Assembly (NCBI GenBank): GCA_023091735.1
Contig: JALKBU010000380.1
Location: 1-44,041 of the forward strand
Direction of reading: 5' to 3'
Length of the DNA stretch: 44,041 bases
From: Trichomonas tenax
Taxonomy: Eukaryota; Parabasalia; Trichomonadida; Trichomonadidae
Part shown: piece after piece, positions 19,669 through 29,219 of the stretch
Numbering within the stretch: the stretch's first letter is position 1
How the letters are laid out: the number at the start of each line of letters is the position of its first letter
Notes under the pieces: generated by a model
What the model was told of the DNA's origin: nothing
The model's database searches: none
Seen by the model: only the letters and a program-made list of their open reading frames with translations
Program-made: the position numbers and the translations under genes

Positions 19669-19909
19669 CTATTCAATTTCTATCGTTACATCATTTCCTG
19701 ACTGGGTCTCCATGGCCCACCACGCTCCATTAACAAGAAGATGCACAGCATACTCACTCGAGCCCTTTGTGCTGAGGTGTGAAAAAACGCGTCAATTTCA
19801 CAGATTTATCATTCTTCAACAAAAGGTAGCCTGCAAGGCCTCAGATACCTGCCATCCCAAGTGGCTTGTACCTTAGAGGGCCTTGGAGACCTCCTTGTGT
19901 CAAAAACAT
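19669..19909 (-). pseudogene. Unrecognised protein remnant, stop and frameshift
   Basis: On the minus strand an ATG at 19909 opens MFLTQGGLQGPLRYKPLGM and, after one TGA, continues as GLAGYLLLKNDKSVKLTRFF. A frameshift near 19762-19770 leads to a second segment with SSEYAVHLLVNGAWWAMETQ, ending at TAG 19669-19671. The segment is clearly richer in G+C than its surroundings and uses C/G-ending codons. Paired Trp and alternating hydrophobics suggest a beta-rich domain. I do not recognise the family. Horizontal transfer or a mobile-element origin is possible. Confidence 0.55.
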
Positions 19910-19986
19910 AGATTTATAAAGATTTGATTTTTCCTCTTCGAAATGTTGATCTCGTCATTCCTCTCGACTTGCTTACATCCATCTAA

Positions 19987-20277
19987 TGCTCTTTTGAGTC
20001 AATTGACTCAATATCAGATTCACTTCATCTTCCTATCTCATTGAGTACTGTTGGGAAAAATGCTTTTTATGGATGCATTAAACTGATTAGTTTAACCAAT
20101 TCAACGTCGCTTTATGAAATTGGAGAAGGATTGTTTTCTAGTTATGAGTCATTGACTTCGCATAATATTCCTGATAATATTCGTTCCTTGCAAAACAACG
20201 CTTTCGCCAAATTCAACATTTCGCGAACATCCAGTTACAAGACTTCCTCATCTACCAAAAGAAACAATAAATTTTAA
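19987..20277 (+). pseudogene. BspA-like leucine-rich-repeat fragment
   Basis: A short frame starting just after a stop (19984-19986) reads two to three BspA/TpLRR units: SLSTVGKNAFYGCIKLISL, then SLYEIGEGLFSSYESLTSHN and SLQNNAFAKFNIS. The NAF.GC..L pattern is the hallmark of the large trichomonad BspA surface/adhesion family. No start codon, signal peptide or full repeat array is present, so this is a truncated relic. Confidence 0.75.
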
Positions 20278-20685
20278 ACAAAACACTCTTCTTGTTGCTA
20301 TTACTGGTAATGTTTGCAGATTATCATTACTTTCAAGATCAGCTTTTGCATAATTTAAATCTCTTATCGTGCAAACACACAGACAAAGATTTGTATATTA
20401 TATATACTCAAAATCAAAATAATTTCAAAAAGTATTAATTTCATTATATTTTTCAAAAACAATATATAAATATTCAAATAGGTAAACATATATACTCAAT
20501 ATATTATTTTCTCAAACTAGTTATATCAAGAAACAAATAATTTCGGATTTCACATTAAACAATATAATTTTTTTTGTATCTATACCATAATATAAAAACA
20601 AGCTTGCATAGAATGAGGATCTTTTCCTTAACATTTGTATATTTTATCATTTCTGATAGTTATTGCTTGCTATATCTTAAATTTT
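20278..20685. other. Gene-free stretch
   Basis: Between the BspA relic and the 3' end of the RRM gene; only AT-rich DNA seen. Confidence 0.4.
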
Positions 20686-21385
20686 TCATTCCTTCTTCGG
20701 CTGCTCTTCATTAGAGTAGCTAGAATAGCTGTAATCACCCGGCTCAGAGGAACTATAATCACTATAGTCGCTATAGCTGTAATCTGAGTAATATGGCGAA
20801 TAATCCGGACTAGAGCCAGAATCATAAGAGCTGTAGTCAGAGTATCCGTAGCTACTATAAGAATAGTCGCTGCATTCATTATCTGAGCGGTCTGAATAAT
20901 CTTTGTTTTCCGAATTCCTTGAATATTCAGTTTTTTCTTCTCTTCTACTTCCACTTCTTTCTGCATTACGATTCCTAGGAATTCTACCTTTGTCCAAGTC
21001 CTCTCTTTCACGAGCTGTTTTGCGATAACTGTTTATTAGAAAATAATAAGTACATATCAATTAAATCTTCCGGCGGGAATTCTGAAATTTCACACCTCAG
21101 CTTATTATCAAGAAGAGTTGCTGTATCAAGTTGTTCGACGCAAGTATGGGCCGCTTCTCGTGTTTCAAACTCGATAAAAGCAAATCCCTTTGACTGCTGA
21201 AGGCCATTTTTTGCCAAATCGACTCTGAAACACCTTCCGAACTGCTTGCAAATTAACATAACATCTTGCGCTTTGTACTTGAAAGGAATATTGGAAAGGA
21301 ACACGATTCTACCCTTCCACTTGTAAAAAAATTTGCTGCTATTTTGTTCGAGCTCTGTTACTTCGATTTTTGGATCCTCTGTCAT
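20686..21385 (-). CDS. RRM protein with SDY-rich tail (SR-like), one 25-nt intron
   Basis: Two exons (21385-21054 and 21028-20686) join to give 224 residues. Residues about 25-105 form an RNA recognition motif with RNP2-like IVFLSN (27-32) and RNP1 KGFAFIEF (66-73). The tail changes from basic (KTAREREDLDKGRIPR, RNRNAERSGSRRE) to a long low-complexity Ser-Asp-Tyr region (SDYSYS, SDYSSYDS repeats) ending EEQPKKE. This resembles SR or other splicing-related RNA-binding proteins and suggests a nuclear role. Without splicing the frame stops 15 codons after the junction; removing the intron joins LID-IYRKTARE in frame. ATG at 21385 lies shortly after AAAGGTGACA. Confidence 0.8.
21029..21053 (-). 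other. 25-nt spliceosomal mini-intron
   Basis: Minus-strand sequence begins GTACTT and ends TCTAATAAACAG, close to the combined branch point/3' splice block (ACTAACACACAG) known in trichomonad introns. Length 25 is not a multiple of three; its removal restores the frame between the RRM and the SR-like tail. This matches the minimal-intron class reported for trichomonads. Confidence 0.8.
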
Positions 21386-21732
21386 ATTTTTTTAAAAATG
21401 TCACCTTTGAGTTTAGACTTTTCACACCCCTCAAATAATTTGTCAGACCCTATATTTCATTTTAGCATCATTCTTTTTTACATTCAACAAAATAACTCCG
21501 AGCCTTTTTCTTAATATAGTAACATCTTGAGAAGTTGTACACATATATATGATTAATCAATTTCCTATTATTAAATATTGAAGATGCAAAATGCTTTTCT
21601 TTAATGGAAATCACGAACAACAAAATTGAATTCTTTTTCATTCAAATTTAAATTCTAAAAATTATATTTTTCACTTTTCAGTTATTTTTTTTGAAAAATG
21701 TCACTTTTTAAAGTGGTGAAAATTAGTTGATT

Positions 21733-22090
21733 TTATTCAGTCATTTGCCTAGCAAAAGCATCAGCAGCCTCAATTGTTGAAATTGAGGTATATTTTGTAT
21801 AACAAGAAGATTTCCATTTTCCAAGTTGTTTGATTTCACAATCTTTAACACCATGAATGGTGGTGCTGTGCGCAACCCCTTTACGGAAACTGTGCAATCA
21901 ATTCTGTAGGGGGTCAGGATTCTTAGCTGTAATTCGTATCATCGCGAAGTGTGGTTACATAAGTGTTGTAAGCATACTTATATGTTTTTCTGGTATTTTC
22001 CGATAAAGCCTCAGCCTCCATTTGTTGTGTTTCAAGATAGAGAGAGTTAGCATCAAGAACACTGATTTGTGAATTTTTTAGCTTTTGAAA
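21733..22090 (-). pseudogene. Tyrosine recombinase relic
   Basis: Minus-strand DNA contains two separated blocks of one protein. The upstream block (about 22090-21926) reads a core-binding (SAM-like) segment including LSENTRKTYKYAYNTYVTTL and stops at TAA 21923-21925. The downstream block (about 21896-21733) reads the C-terminal catalytic end: HSFRKGVAHSTTIHGVK, IKQLGKWKSSCYTKYTS, then a stop. HxxR, the GKWKS turn and the following Tyr are the signature of tyrosine recombinases/integrases. The central part with the first catalytic Arg is deleted. Likely the remains of a Crypton/DIRS-like or other YR element; the class cannot be settled from the relic. Confidence 0.72.
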
Positions 22091-22244
22091 CACCACATTT
22101 AAAAAGTAACTTTCAAAAACAACTGGAAATGAAAAAATAATTATAATATATATATTTTGGGGTGCAGGTTTATAGAAAAACCGACAATAATGTATTTTTG
22201 TAGAGTGTCAAATTGGCCTCAATAAAAAAGAAATTAACATTATG

Positions 22245-22346
22245 AATAATTTGTTTGGGTGGCACTGCTACAAATCGAAATCGCATGAATTTTCGATGGG
22301 TGGCAACGTTGCAAGCCAAATAATTCGTGAACAATTCATTGGGTGG
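22245..22346. repeat. Three diverged 41-42-bp repeats with TGGGTGG
   Basis: GGGTGG occurs at 22257, 22298 and 22340, each about 10-14 bp after TGAA plus an AT-rich stretch. The spacing is close to four helical turns. A related GGGTGGCGCTGATG is at 26061. Confidence 0.5.
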
Positions 22347-22613
22347 TTCCGCTTGAGAATCACAATTTATACATTACTTGGTATATTCTGACGTGTGAAA
22401 TATATAATCTGACATGTAAATTTATCACCTTTTCTAGAAAGTGGACCACTCTATATTTTTTGCATATTCAAATTTGAAGGTTAAAGAATGACATTATATT
22501 ATCAAACATGAACAATCATAGTGCAATTGACCGGGAAATTATATATACAATATCAAGCCAAAAATAGTCAGTTATTGATGCTTTTCGCAACAATTATTTT
22601 TAGTATAATTTCA

Positions 22614-22717
22614 CCCCCTATATTATTTTGTACAGACCCTTATTATATAATTAACCCCCTCACAAATATTATAGAACCCTTGATTAAAAACATCCCCTGT
22701 ATATCAGAGCCACACCC
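22614..22717. promoter_or_regulatory. Phased C-tract array upstream of 22735 gene
   Basis: Runs of three to five C followed by T (except the fifth, also CCCCT) start at 22614, 22637, 22655, 22677, 22694 and 22715 in otherwise AT-rich DNA. Intervals are 23, 18, 22, 17 and 21 bp, averaging about two turns. The last run leads into TTTCATTATCATT just before the ATG at 22735. Two similar runs lie before the divergent RRM gene (21424 and 21447). Confidence 0.5.
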
Positions 22718-22734
22718 TTTCATTATCATTTAAA

Positions 22735-24456
22735 ATGAGGAACAACGTTGTTTGTTCCTCTTTCAGGGAAATAAAGGGAACATTTGGTTTAAATTCCGAA
22801 ATTGTGAGGTCCATTGACAGTTTGGCTGCTAAAATGTCGAAAAAACCAAATAAAATTTTCAAATATTTCGAAAAAATCGAAACATTGATAAATTCGAAGG
22901 CAGAAGCTGTTGAAATACTCAACAAACTCAAAAATGAATTGCATGAAGCATCAGAAAACAAAGAAATTGCGATGAAATTTATCGAAATAGTTAAAACATT
23001 CAAAACAGCAGTTTCTAATAACAGAGATGCCTTTATTCGCGCATTTTCTCTGTTTTTATCCAATCTAATTCCAGAAGAATACTTCACAGCCTTTGTTCGG
23101 ATTCTTTTCGATAAAGTTAAGCAAAACACCAAAGCAAATCAAAAGAAAATCAATGAGATAGTTAATGATGTTTCAAGCAATCCTCTTGCTTTTGTATATT
23201 CATTAACAAATCTCGGAAATAACACAATTTCACTTCTCTACAATCCATCATGCGAAATCTCAGCACCAGTCCAATACATCATCTTCAGCAACTTCATTCT
23301 CAATGAAAATGAGTTTTCACACATATTAAATTCGATTTGGCTTTTCTCATTCAATTTATTGCCATTTGAAAGTGCATTTAACATCATCAATAGTATTGAT
23401 GAAACACTTGCAAAATATTTCACAACTATCGCTGAAAATCAACCAAATACAGATTTTCATCCTTCAAATCTTATTAAATTCGCAAATAATTTCATATATC
23501 CTGCAGCAAGCAATTATGTATCCAAGGCACTCGTCAATTTCATTACAAATTCAAGTCAAGAGAATTCTGTTCAAAATGTTTTTCAATTAGCAAGTCAAAC
23601 ACGATTTCCACCTACAAGGTATGAAGAATTCTGGGATTTATATACAACACTTGATGCTCAAGCATCCAAATATTATCATTTCTATTTAGATAGTGCTAGA
23701 TTTGCAAGAACTCAAGAAGAGGATGATTTAGAAGGAATTACTCGTGCATCAGAGTATATCTTCGGGCATAGCATAACACCAGACTTCATTGATAGAGAAA
23801 ATTTCACAAGGAAAATTTTAGATTTTTATTTAGAATCAGCAAAGAAAGCGCACATTAAGACAGAAGAGTGCCTTTACAACAAACTCATACAGGCAGATAC
23901 CAGCACACCACAATATAGAATTATTTTCAAGCAATTATATCACAGATCTTTCCAAAAGCGCAAACTCATAACATGTGGCTACGAGCTTCAATTTCCTGAT
24001 CCAAAAGAGATAAAGGAGCTCAGGGAGCCACTGAATGGAATAATAAAGCATCTCACGTTCGAAAAGAAGCTTCAATCATTGATAGATTTAATCTCGAAGA
24101 AAGATATCAATATTTTGGTCTCAGAGTACGCTGCAATATCATTGATATACTTGCATCACATTCTTAGGATACTGCAGGCAATGACTCCTGATGAGAAGAG
24201 CCTCAACTTATATGATACCATCTTCGAAAATGATCCTCCGTACACAAGTCTTCGCGGAGAGCTTTCTTGCATCGATATGCTTCTCGTAAGACTTGCTCGT
24301 GCGCTTGATAATGCTCTGGATGAAGATTCAACGTTAACCATTGATTGCACTGGTGCTGTCTACAATGAGGGCGATTTTTTGTTCAATCTCAAGTCTTCAG
24401 GCGATAAGTTGACGATTAAGTCTTTAGTTAATGTTTTTGTATTCCCACACGATTAA
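22735..24456 (+). CDS. Large helical protein of unknown function (573 aa)
   Basis: I do not recognise the family. The 573 residues are predominantly helical, with charged segments such as IFKYFEKIETLINSKAEAVE and KLKNELHEASENKEIAM near the N-terminus, hydrophobic helices (VYSLTNLGNNTISLLYN) in the middle, and a C-terminal region ending with alternating strands (TLTIDCTGAVYNEGDFLFN). There is no signal peptide or clear transmembrane span. It starts at ATG 22735 directly after a TCATTATCATT initiator. The coding frame is long, clean and C-terminal codons are more balanced than the AT-rich 5' part. Possibly a lineage-specific solenoid or trafficking component; function unknown. Confidence 0.75.
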   Translation: MRNNVVCSSFREIKGTFGLNSEIVRSIDSLAAKMSKKPNKIFKYFEKIETLINSKAEAVEILNKLKNELHEASENKEIAMKFIEIVKTFKTAVSNNRDAFIRAFSLFLSNLIPEEYFTAFVRILFDKVKQNTKANQKKINEIVNDVSSNPLAFVYSLTNLGNNTISLLYNPSCEISAPVQYIIFSNFILNENEFSHILNSIWLFSFNLLPFESAFNIINSIDETLAKYFTTIAENQPNTDFHPSNLIKFANNFIYPAASNYVSKALVNFITNSSQENSVQNVFQLASQTRFPPTRYEEFWDLYTTLDAQASKYYHFYLDSARFARTQEEDDLEGITRASEYIFGHSITPDFIDRENFTRKILDFYLESAKKAHIKTEECLYNKLIQADTSTPQYRIIFKQLYHRSFQKRKLITCGYELQFPDPKEIKELREPLNGIIKHLTFEKKLQSLIDLISKKDINILVSEYAAISLIYLHHILRILQAMTPDEKSLNLYDTIFENDPPYTSLRGELSCIDMLLVRLARALDNALDEDSTLTIDCTGAVYNEGDFLFNLKSSGDKLTIKSLVNVFVFPHD

Positions 24457-24531
24457 TATATAATATGTTTTTTATCACAAATCTATAAAAAATTAGATTT
24501 ATTTCTCTATATGAAGAATTATTTAATGATC

Positions 24532-25620
24532 CTAAATCAACAAATAATTATATATGTTCCCTCGCTTATTCATTCCTTCTCTAAACTTGAGAACGTTCAA
24601 TGGTTCAGATACAGGTTTTATGCACTTTCCATTCTTTAATCTTAGTCCTTCAGCACAACCTGTTCATTGATTCGATCCTGGTCCACTGCATGATTCACAC
24701 TTAGGGCTGCATTTTTAATATTTATTTTCAGACCAAAAATGATTTGGAGGGCATTCTTCAATACAACTATTCTGATATAGATATCATGTATTTTTGCACG
24801 ATAGACATTGATCTTGATTTGGACCATAACAAGAGGAACACGATGTGTGGCAAGCCGAATATTGATTTACATTATTATATTGTCCAGCAATGCTGTTACA
24901 ATTTTGAACACAGCGTCCTTGATACAAATAACTACCTGAAGGACAAGTAAGACAATTATTTTCACTCCCACCGTTACATGTTTGACAAGTCGAGTGGCAT
25001 TCAGAGCAAACATTTCCATTTTGATACGTGTGTGGAAAATCCTTACAAGAAGGATGACACTTATTATTATAAAGATATGCGTTAGCATTGCAAGATGTGC
25101 ATGAATATTTATTATTTGAACATGTTTTGTATGAGCTATCACAATCAAGGCATTGATTACCTGATGCATAAATACCATCTTTGAAATTACAATTGTCATA
25201 GCATTTGGATTTATATATATAGTTGTTACAAGAAATGCAGTTATCAGCACTTCCTGCACATGCTTTGCAATTCGCACTGCAGTCACGCCGCACATTGATC
25301 ACCACAGCTTAAACACAATTTACCTGATTTATAGTAGCCAGACAAACATGTATCACATTCCTTGAGAATAACATTTATCACAACCATTAACTTTACAATC
25401 ATTACAACGATATCCACTATGATAAATTCCTGAAGGGCATGAGCAGACACCATTGATAAATTCCTTATCATTAGAACATGAGTCACATTTAAATGTATTT
25501 CATGTAGTCTTCATGAAGACTACATGTTTTGCCGCTTAGATCACTTGGACAACGTCTGCAATATTTCCCATCAAAATACTCCCCATCAATGCAGCTAGAG
25601 GACAGACCATTACTAAAGAA
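24532..25620 (-). pseudogene. Cys-rich (furin-like repeat) surface protein, decayed
   Basis: On the minus strand Cys-rich repeats of the CxxC...C type run across the region: CSANCKACAGSADNC, CLDCDSSYKTC, CSECHSTCQTCNGG, CHTSCSSCYGPNQDQC and a tail ECPPNHFWSENKY...CSPKCESCSGPG. The frame is interrupted by TGA (24784-24786), a TAA and another TGA downstream, by frameshifts near 25285 and 25368, and by a 26-bp palindrome. These repeats resemble those after the Gly-rich domain in the pseudogene at 29618, so both belong to the same trichomonad surface family. The true 5' end is not visible. The terminal in-frame TAG is at 24532-24534. Confidence 0.8.
25501..25526. repeat. 26-bp perfect palindrome inside the Cys-rich pseudogene
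   Basis: CATGTAGTCTTCA followed directly by its reverse complement. It sits between two Cys-rich coding blocks and breaks their frame, so it likely arose by a template-switch or small inverted duplication. Confidence 0.85.
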
Positions 25621-25702
25621 AAAGAAAAACATTAAAAAATATTGTCATTTGCCAAGATAATAAAATTTTCAAAAGTCAAAAATGTCGATTAAATCGTATT
25701 TC

Positions 25703-26286
25703 TGTTTTGCCTGTCAAATAGGAAAATTTTACAATGTCAGATTTCGTTAAAATATTTTTGAGCAAATTCAAAGTGTATCATTCATTGAAGCGTTCATAAA
25801 CATGTTGATTATGAAAAAATCATCACTATTCATATTTTTTAAAATAAAATTTAAGATATTACTACAAAAAATAGATTTTAGTGTTAATGATGAGTGCACT
25901 TCTGGTTCATACCCAGAAGATATTTATATAGTTAGTTCAAAATACTATTATTTAAAAGAGAAATCATATTGAAAGTGGATGATAAACAAAATCAATAAAA
26001 CACATCAACTTCACACTGGATAGCACATGAAAAACATCAAAACGCATCAAATTTACAATGGGTGGCGCTGATGATATATAAAAATTTCTTGATTAAAATA
26101 TATAATCTTTAAATCATTATAACTTCCAACTCTATGTTAATTCTCTTGAATATATTCATCTATATAATCTATTCATAGTGTCTGTTTCTCAGAACATGTA
26201 TTATATTCATAGAACTGATTGATTTTTTAATATTGAAATTCTGACAATCCGACATTGTAAAATTGCCCTATTTGACAGGCAAAACC
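25703..26286. mobile_element. Small inverted-repeat element (about 580 bp)
   Basis: GTTTTGCCTGTCAAATAGG at the left (25703-25737 arm) reappears inverted at 26252-26286; the 35-bp arms differ at only two positions. The arms contain TTTACAATGTC, a variant of the recurrent promoter motif. The interior has no gene but holds a 7-bp-stem hairpin near 25902-25921. This fits a non-autonomous MITE; no target duplication was identified. Confidence 0.5.
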
Positions 26287-26397
26287 TTTCTATGGAAACA
26301 CACTAAAAATCATTATTTTGGACAAAAATGATATTAAGGTTATATTATATAAAAGTGACAAAAGCTTTTTTCTAACGTATAAAATTAAATTTTAAAA

Positions 26398-27357
26398 ATG
26401 GATAAAACTTTTATTACACGTGCAGAAAGAGCTCCCTCTACATTCGAACTGAAATACCTCGAGCGAATCGACACATCCAAGGAGAAAAGAAACGTTTTAT
26501 CAGCGATATCACCTGAAATTCAGCAAAAAGAAAAAGAAACAGAAGAGATAGAACAACAATTAGCAGAAACAAAGAACAAGTTCGAGCAGTGGCGTAACCA
26601 GTTTCAACTTAAAAAGAAAGATATCGATATTCAAAATGCTCAACTTCAAGAAAAAAAGCGCAACTTCGATAAATTCGCAGCTATACAGTCAGCAGAGATA
26701 GCAAACTGCAAAGCTCGTGAAAAGGAGGCAAAAGAACAAATACAGAACATAAACGATTCGTTATACGCAGCAATGGAAGAAGAGAAGAAACTGGTTGAAC
26801 AGAATCAATGCCTCATCAAGGAGATTGAAGAGCTTCAACCTTACAACGATTACATGCAAAATGTCGTTCAATCTGATCGTCACTATGATAATCCTGATGC
26901 TTTCTTATATAGACATCATAATCTCACTAAGGAGCGCACACAGTACTTGGAAAAGTATCAGCAGCTCATGAGCACGAAAGGAGAGCGCGAAAAAGTAATT
27001 TTGCAAGAACTCGAAAGTGAAAAGTCGAAACTCGTTGAACAGACAATGAGTTATAATGAGAAACTCAACAAGATCAATCAGATCAAGAAAAAGAACTCTT
27101 TCAACAAAGCGAATATCATCAAAAGTCTTCAAAGAAATGGAACGAAGAATTTGGAAGTTTTCACCATTAAATCATCCATAAACACAATATATTCGCGTGC
27201 TGTTGAGATGAGTACACGTCCCAGCGATAAAGAAAAGTCTAGATTGCCAAAGGATTCACTTAAAGAGATGCTTGAATTAATTCAAGATAGATTCCTCGAT
27301 ATGACTCAAATCCTTGAAAAATGGAATGCTGAGCTTCAAGCGCAGCCAAGTGAATAA
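26398..27357 (+). CDS. CFAP73/CCDC42-family axonemal coiled-coil protein
   Basis: A 319-residue coiled-coil protein. Residues about 40-160 fit the DUF4200 domain of CCDC42/CFAP73: long helices with ETEEIEQQLAETKNKFEQW, QLQEKKRNFDKFAAIQSAEI and CKAREKEAKEQ. This is followed by the family-like YNDYMQNVVQSDRHYDNPDA segment and a second coiled coil. CFAP73 (MIA2 in Chlamydomonas) helps anchor and regulate inner dynein arms in motile flagella, consistent with a flagellate. The TATAAAAGTGACA block upstream (26348-26360) resembles that of the next gene. The start is ATG 26398. Confidence 0.8.
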   Translation: MDKTFITRAERAPSTFELKYLERIDTSKEKRNVLSAISPEIQQKEKETEEIEQQLAETKNKFEQWRNQFQLKKKDIDIQNAQLQEKKRNFDKFAAIQSAEIANCKAREKEAKEQIQNINDSLYAAMEEEKKLVEQNQCLIKEIEELQPYNDYMQNVVQSDRHYDNPDAFLYRHHNLTKERTQYLEKYQQLMSTKGEREKVILQELESEKSKLVEQTMSYNEKLNKINQIKKKNSFNKANIIKSLQRNGTKNLEVFTIKSSINTIYSRAVEMSTRPSDKEKSRLPKDSLKEMLELIQDRFLDMTQILEKWNAELQAQPSE

Positions 27358-27434
27358 TCTTTATTTGTTTTTTTTTTTTTGTTTGTTTTAAAAATGTGTT
27401 TTTATTGTAAAAAAGTGCTATAAAAGTGACATAG

Positions 27435-29219
27435 ATGGAAGTTTCTCCTTTGCTTAAGTTGATAAAGAAGCACGAAAAAGGAGTTTCGATCAAAGAAGAA
27501 GAGGAAGAAATTGCCAATGATGTAGAAAAGTATAGTTTGGAGGAAGCATTTTATGATTTGCCTTTTCATTCAATATCAAATATTTTAAATAATTCGAAAC
27601 CAATATCAACATCAGTTGCTAAAAATATTTTATATAATGTTTCAAAACAAAATGGATCTTCAACTGTAAATTTATTAAAATATTTATCAATATCTGATCC
27701 AACAGTTGATAATATTATAAGTATTGTAAGCTGCATTCGATGTTGCCCAATATTTGAAAATCTCAGAGAATTAACATCAGTTACAGAAGAAATTCCTGAA
27801 GAAGAAATCAAAAAAGAACCTAAAATTGAAGAAAACATTGATGAAACAAGTTCATATCAAGAAGAAGAGGAAGATTCATCGGAAGAAGTTTTTATTGATA
27901 ATTCAATTCTTAATAAATTCGATAACAACATCAAAATTCGTGGTTATATCGAAGATGTTGTTTTCACAAATGAACATAAAGATAAAGAACTTTTATCAAG
28001 ATTAAAAGATCCAATTTTCTCAGATTATGCTTATCAATGCATTCTCTATGCAATAAAAATCAGACCATTGTCTCTTAATTACCTTAAATCATTGATTGAT
28101 ATTCTTCCTTTTGATCCTCCACAGCATTTATCAGAAGAAATATCTAAATTTGAATCAAAGATGACTGAGCAAGAAAAAAAGGAGCATAAATCGGATGAGA
28201 ATAAACATGAAGATTGCGAATGCCATGATCATGAAGATACGTTTCGTGAAGAAGAGGATGTTATGCTTTTCGATGTTGTCTTTTTGAATGATGAAATTGA
28301 TAAGAAAAACGTTATTAACATTATCAAGAGAGATGATTATACTGCTTTGAAGACTTTCTTTGTTTATGATGACATTGATTTAGTTTATTGCGAAGAAACT
28401 GATGCAAATATTCCTTTAATTTGTCTTGCAGCGTTTTATGGAGCTTCTTCTTGCTTTAGATTTCTAATGCTTAACAATGGAATTGAAATCGATAGTAAAG
28501 TTTCAAGATATGCCGTTAAAGGAGGTTGCAATGATATTGTTAACATATGCGCGAGCACTGGACAGGATTTCAGGAAGTTTTGCAAGACAGCAGCGAAATA
28601 TCATAGAAATCAAATATTAGAATGGATAATTAATAACTATGGATTCGAGAAAGTTTCACCAAGTGTTTGCATCGAAAGTTGCAACACTCCTGCATTTTTC
28701 TTCTTCCTGCCAATGCTTGGCGTTGATCATGTCGATAGATTTGGAGATACTTCTCTATTAAAATGCAGCTCGCGTGGTGATGTTGATATCATTGATTATT
28801 TAATCTCTAATGGTGCGAATATTGAGTTTAGAAACAGCCGTGGACAGCCTGCTCTTTCTATTGCGGCCGAATTCGGTCATTCCGTTGTCATTGAGTATCT
28901 TATTGATAATGATGCCAATATCGAGTCGAAAGATAATTATGGAAGAACAGCACTTATTTGTGCATGTGAACAAGGACAAGTTAATTCAATCGTTACTTTA
29001 ATAGAAAGAGGCGCAGACTTTGAATCAAAAACAATCACTGGTTTGACACCACTTATCAGCGCTGTAATTAGAGGGAAGAAGGAAGCTGTTTCAGTTCTTC
29101 TTTCAAGTGGCGCAGATCCTTGCAAAGCTGATAGTCTCGGAAAAACGGCATTAAGTCGCTCAAAGGATGAAGAAATCACTGCAATTCTTCAATCAAAAAT
29201 CAACAAAACCCAACAATAA
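27435..29219 (+). CDS. Ankyrin-repeat protein with acidic linker
   Basis: A 594-residue protein. Residues about 1-115 are helical and resemble the N-terminal module of trichomonad ankyrin proteins (DUF3447-like). Two acidic low-complexity stretches follow (EEIPEEEIKKEPKIEENID and YQEEEEDSSEEVFID), then a Cys/His acidic patch (CECHDHEDTFREEED). The C-terminal third holds canonical ankyrin repeats: DRFGDTSLLKCSSRGDVDII, NSRGQPALSIAAEFGHSVVI, DNYGRTALICACEQGQVNSI and GLTPLISAVIRGKKEAV. It is a scaffold protein of a hugely expanded family. GTGACA lies only 3 nt before the ATG, giving a nearly leaderless message. Confidence 0.88.
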   Translation: MEVSPLLKLIKKHEKGVSIKEEEEEIANDVEKYSLEEAFYDLPFHSISNILNNSKPISTSVAKNILYNVSKQNGSSTVNLLKYLSISDPTVDNIISIVSCIRCCPIFENLRELTSVTEEIPEEEIKKEPKIEENIDETSSYQEEEEDSSEEVFIDNSILNKFDNNIKIRGYIEDVVFTNEHKDKELLSRLKDPIFSDYAYQCILYAIKIRPLSLNYLKSLIDILPFDPPQHLSEEISKFESKMTEQEKKEHKSDENKHEDCECHDHEDTFREEEDVMLFDVVFLNDEIDKKNVINIIKRDDYTALKTFFVYDDIDLVYCEETDANIPLICLAAFYGASSCFRFLMLNNGIEIDSKVSRYAVKGGCNDIVNICASTGQDFRKFCKTAAKYHRNQILEWIINNYGFEKVSPSVCIESCNTPAFFFFLPMLGVDHVDRFGDTSLLKCSSRGDVDIIDYLISNGANIEFRNSRGQPALSIAAEFGHSVVIEYLIDNDANIESKDNYGRTALICACEQGQVNSIVTLIERGADFESKTITGLTPLISAVIRGKKEAVSVLLSSGADPCKADSLGKTALSRSKDEEITAILQSKINKTQQ

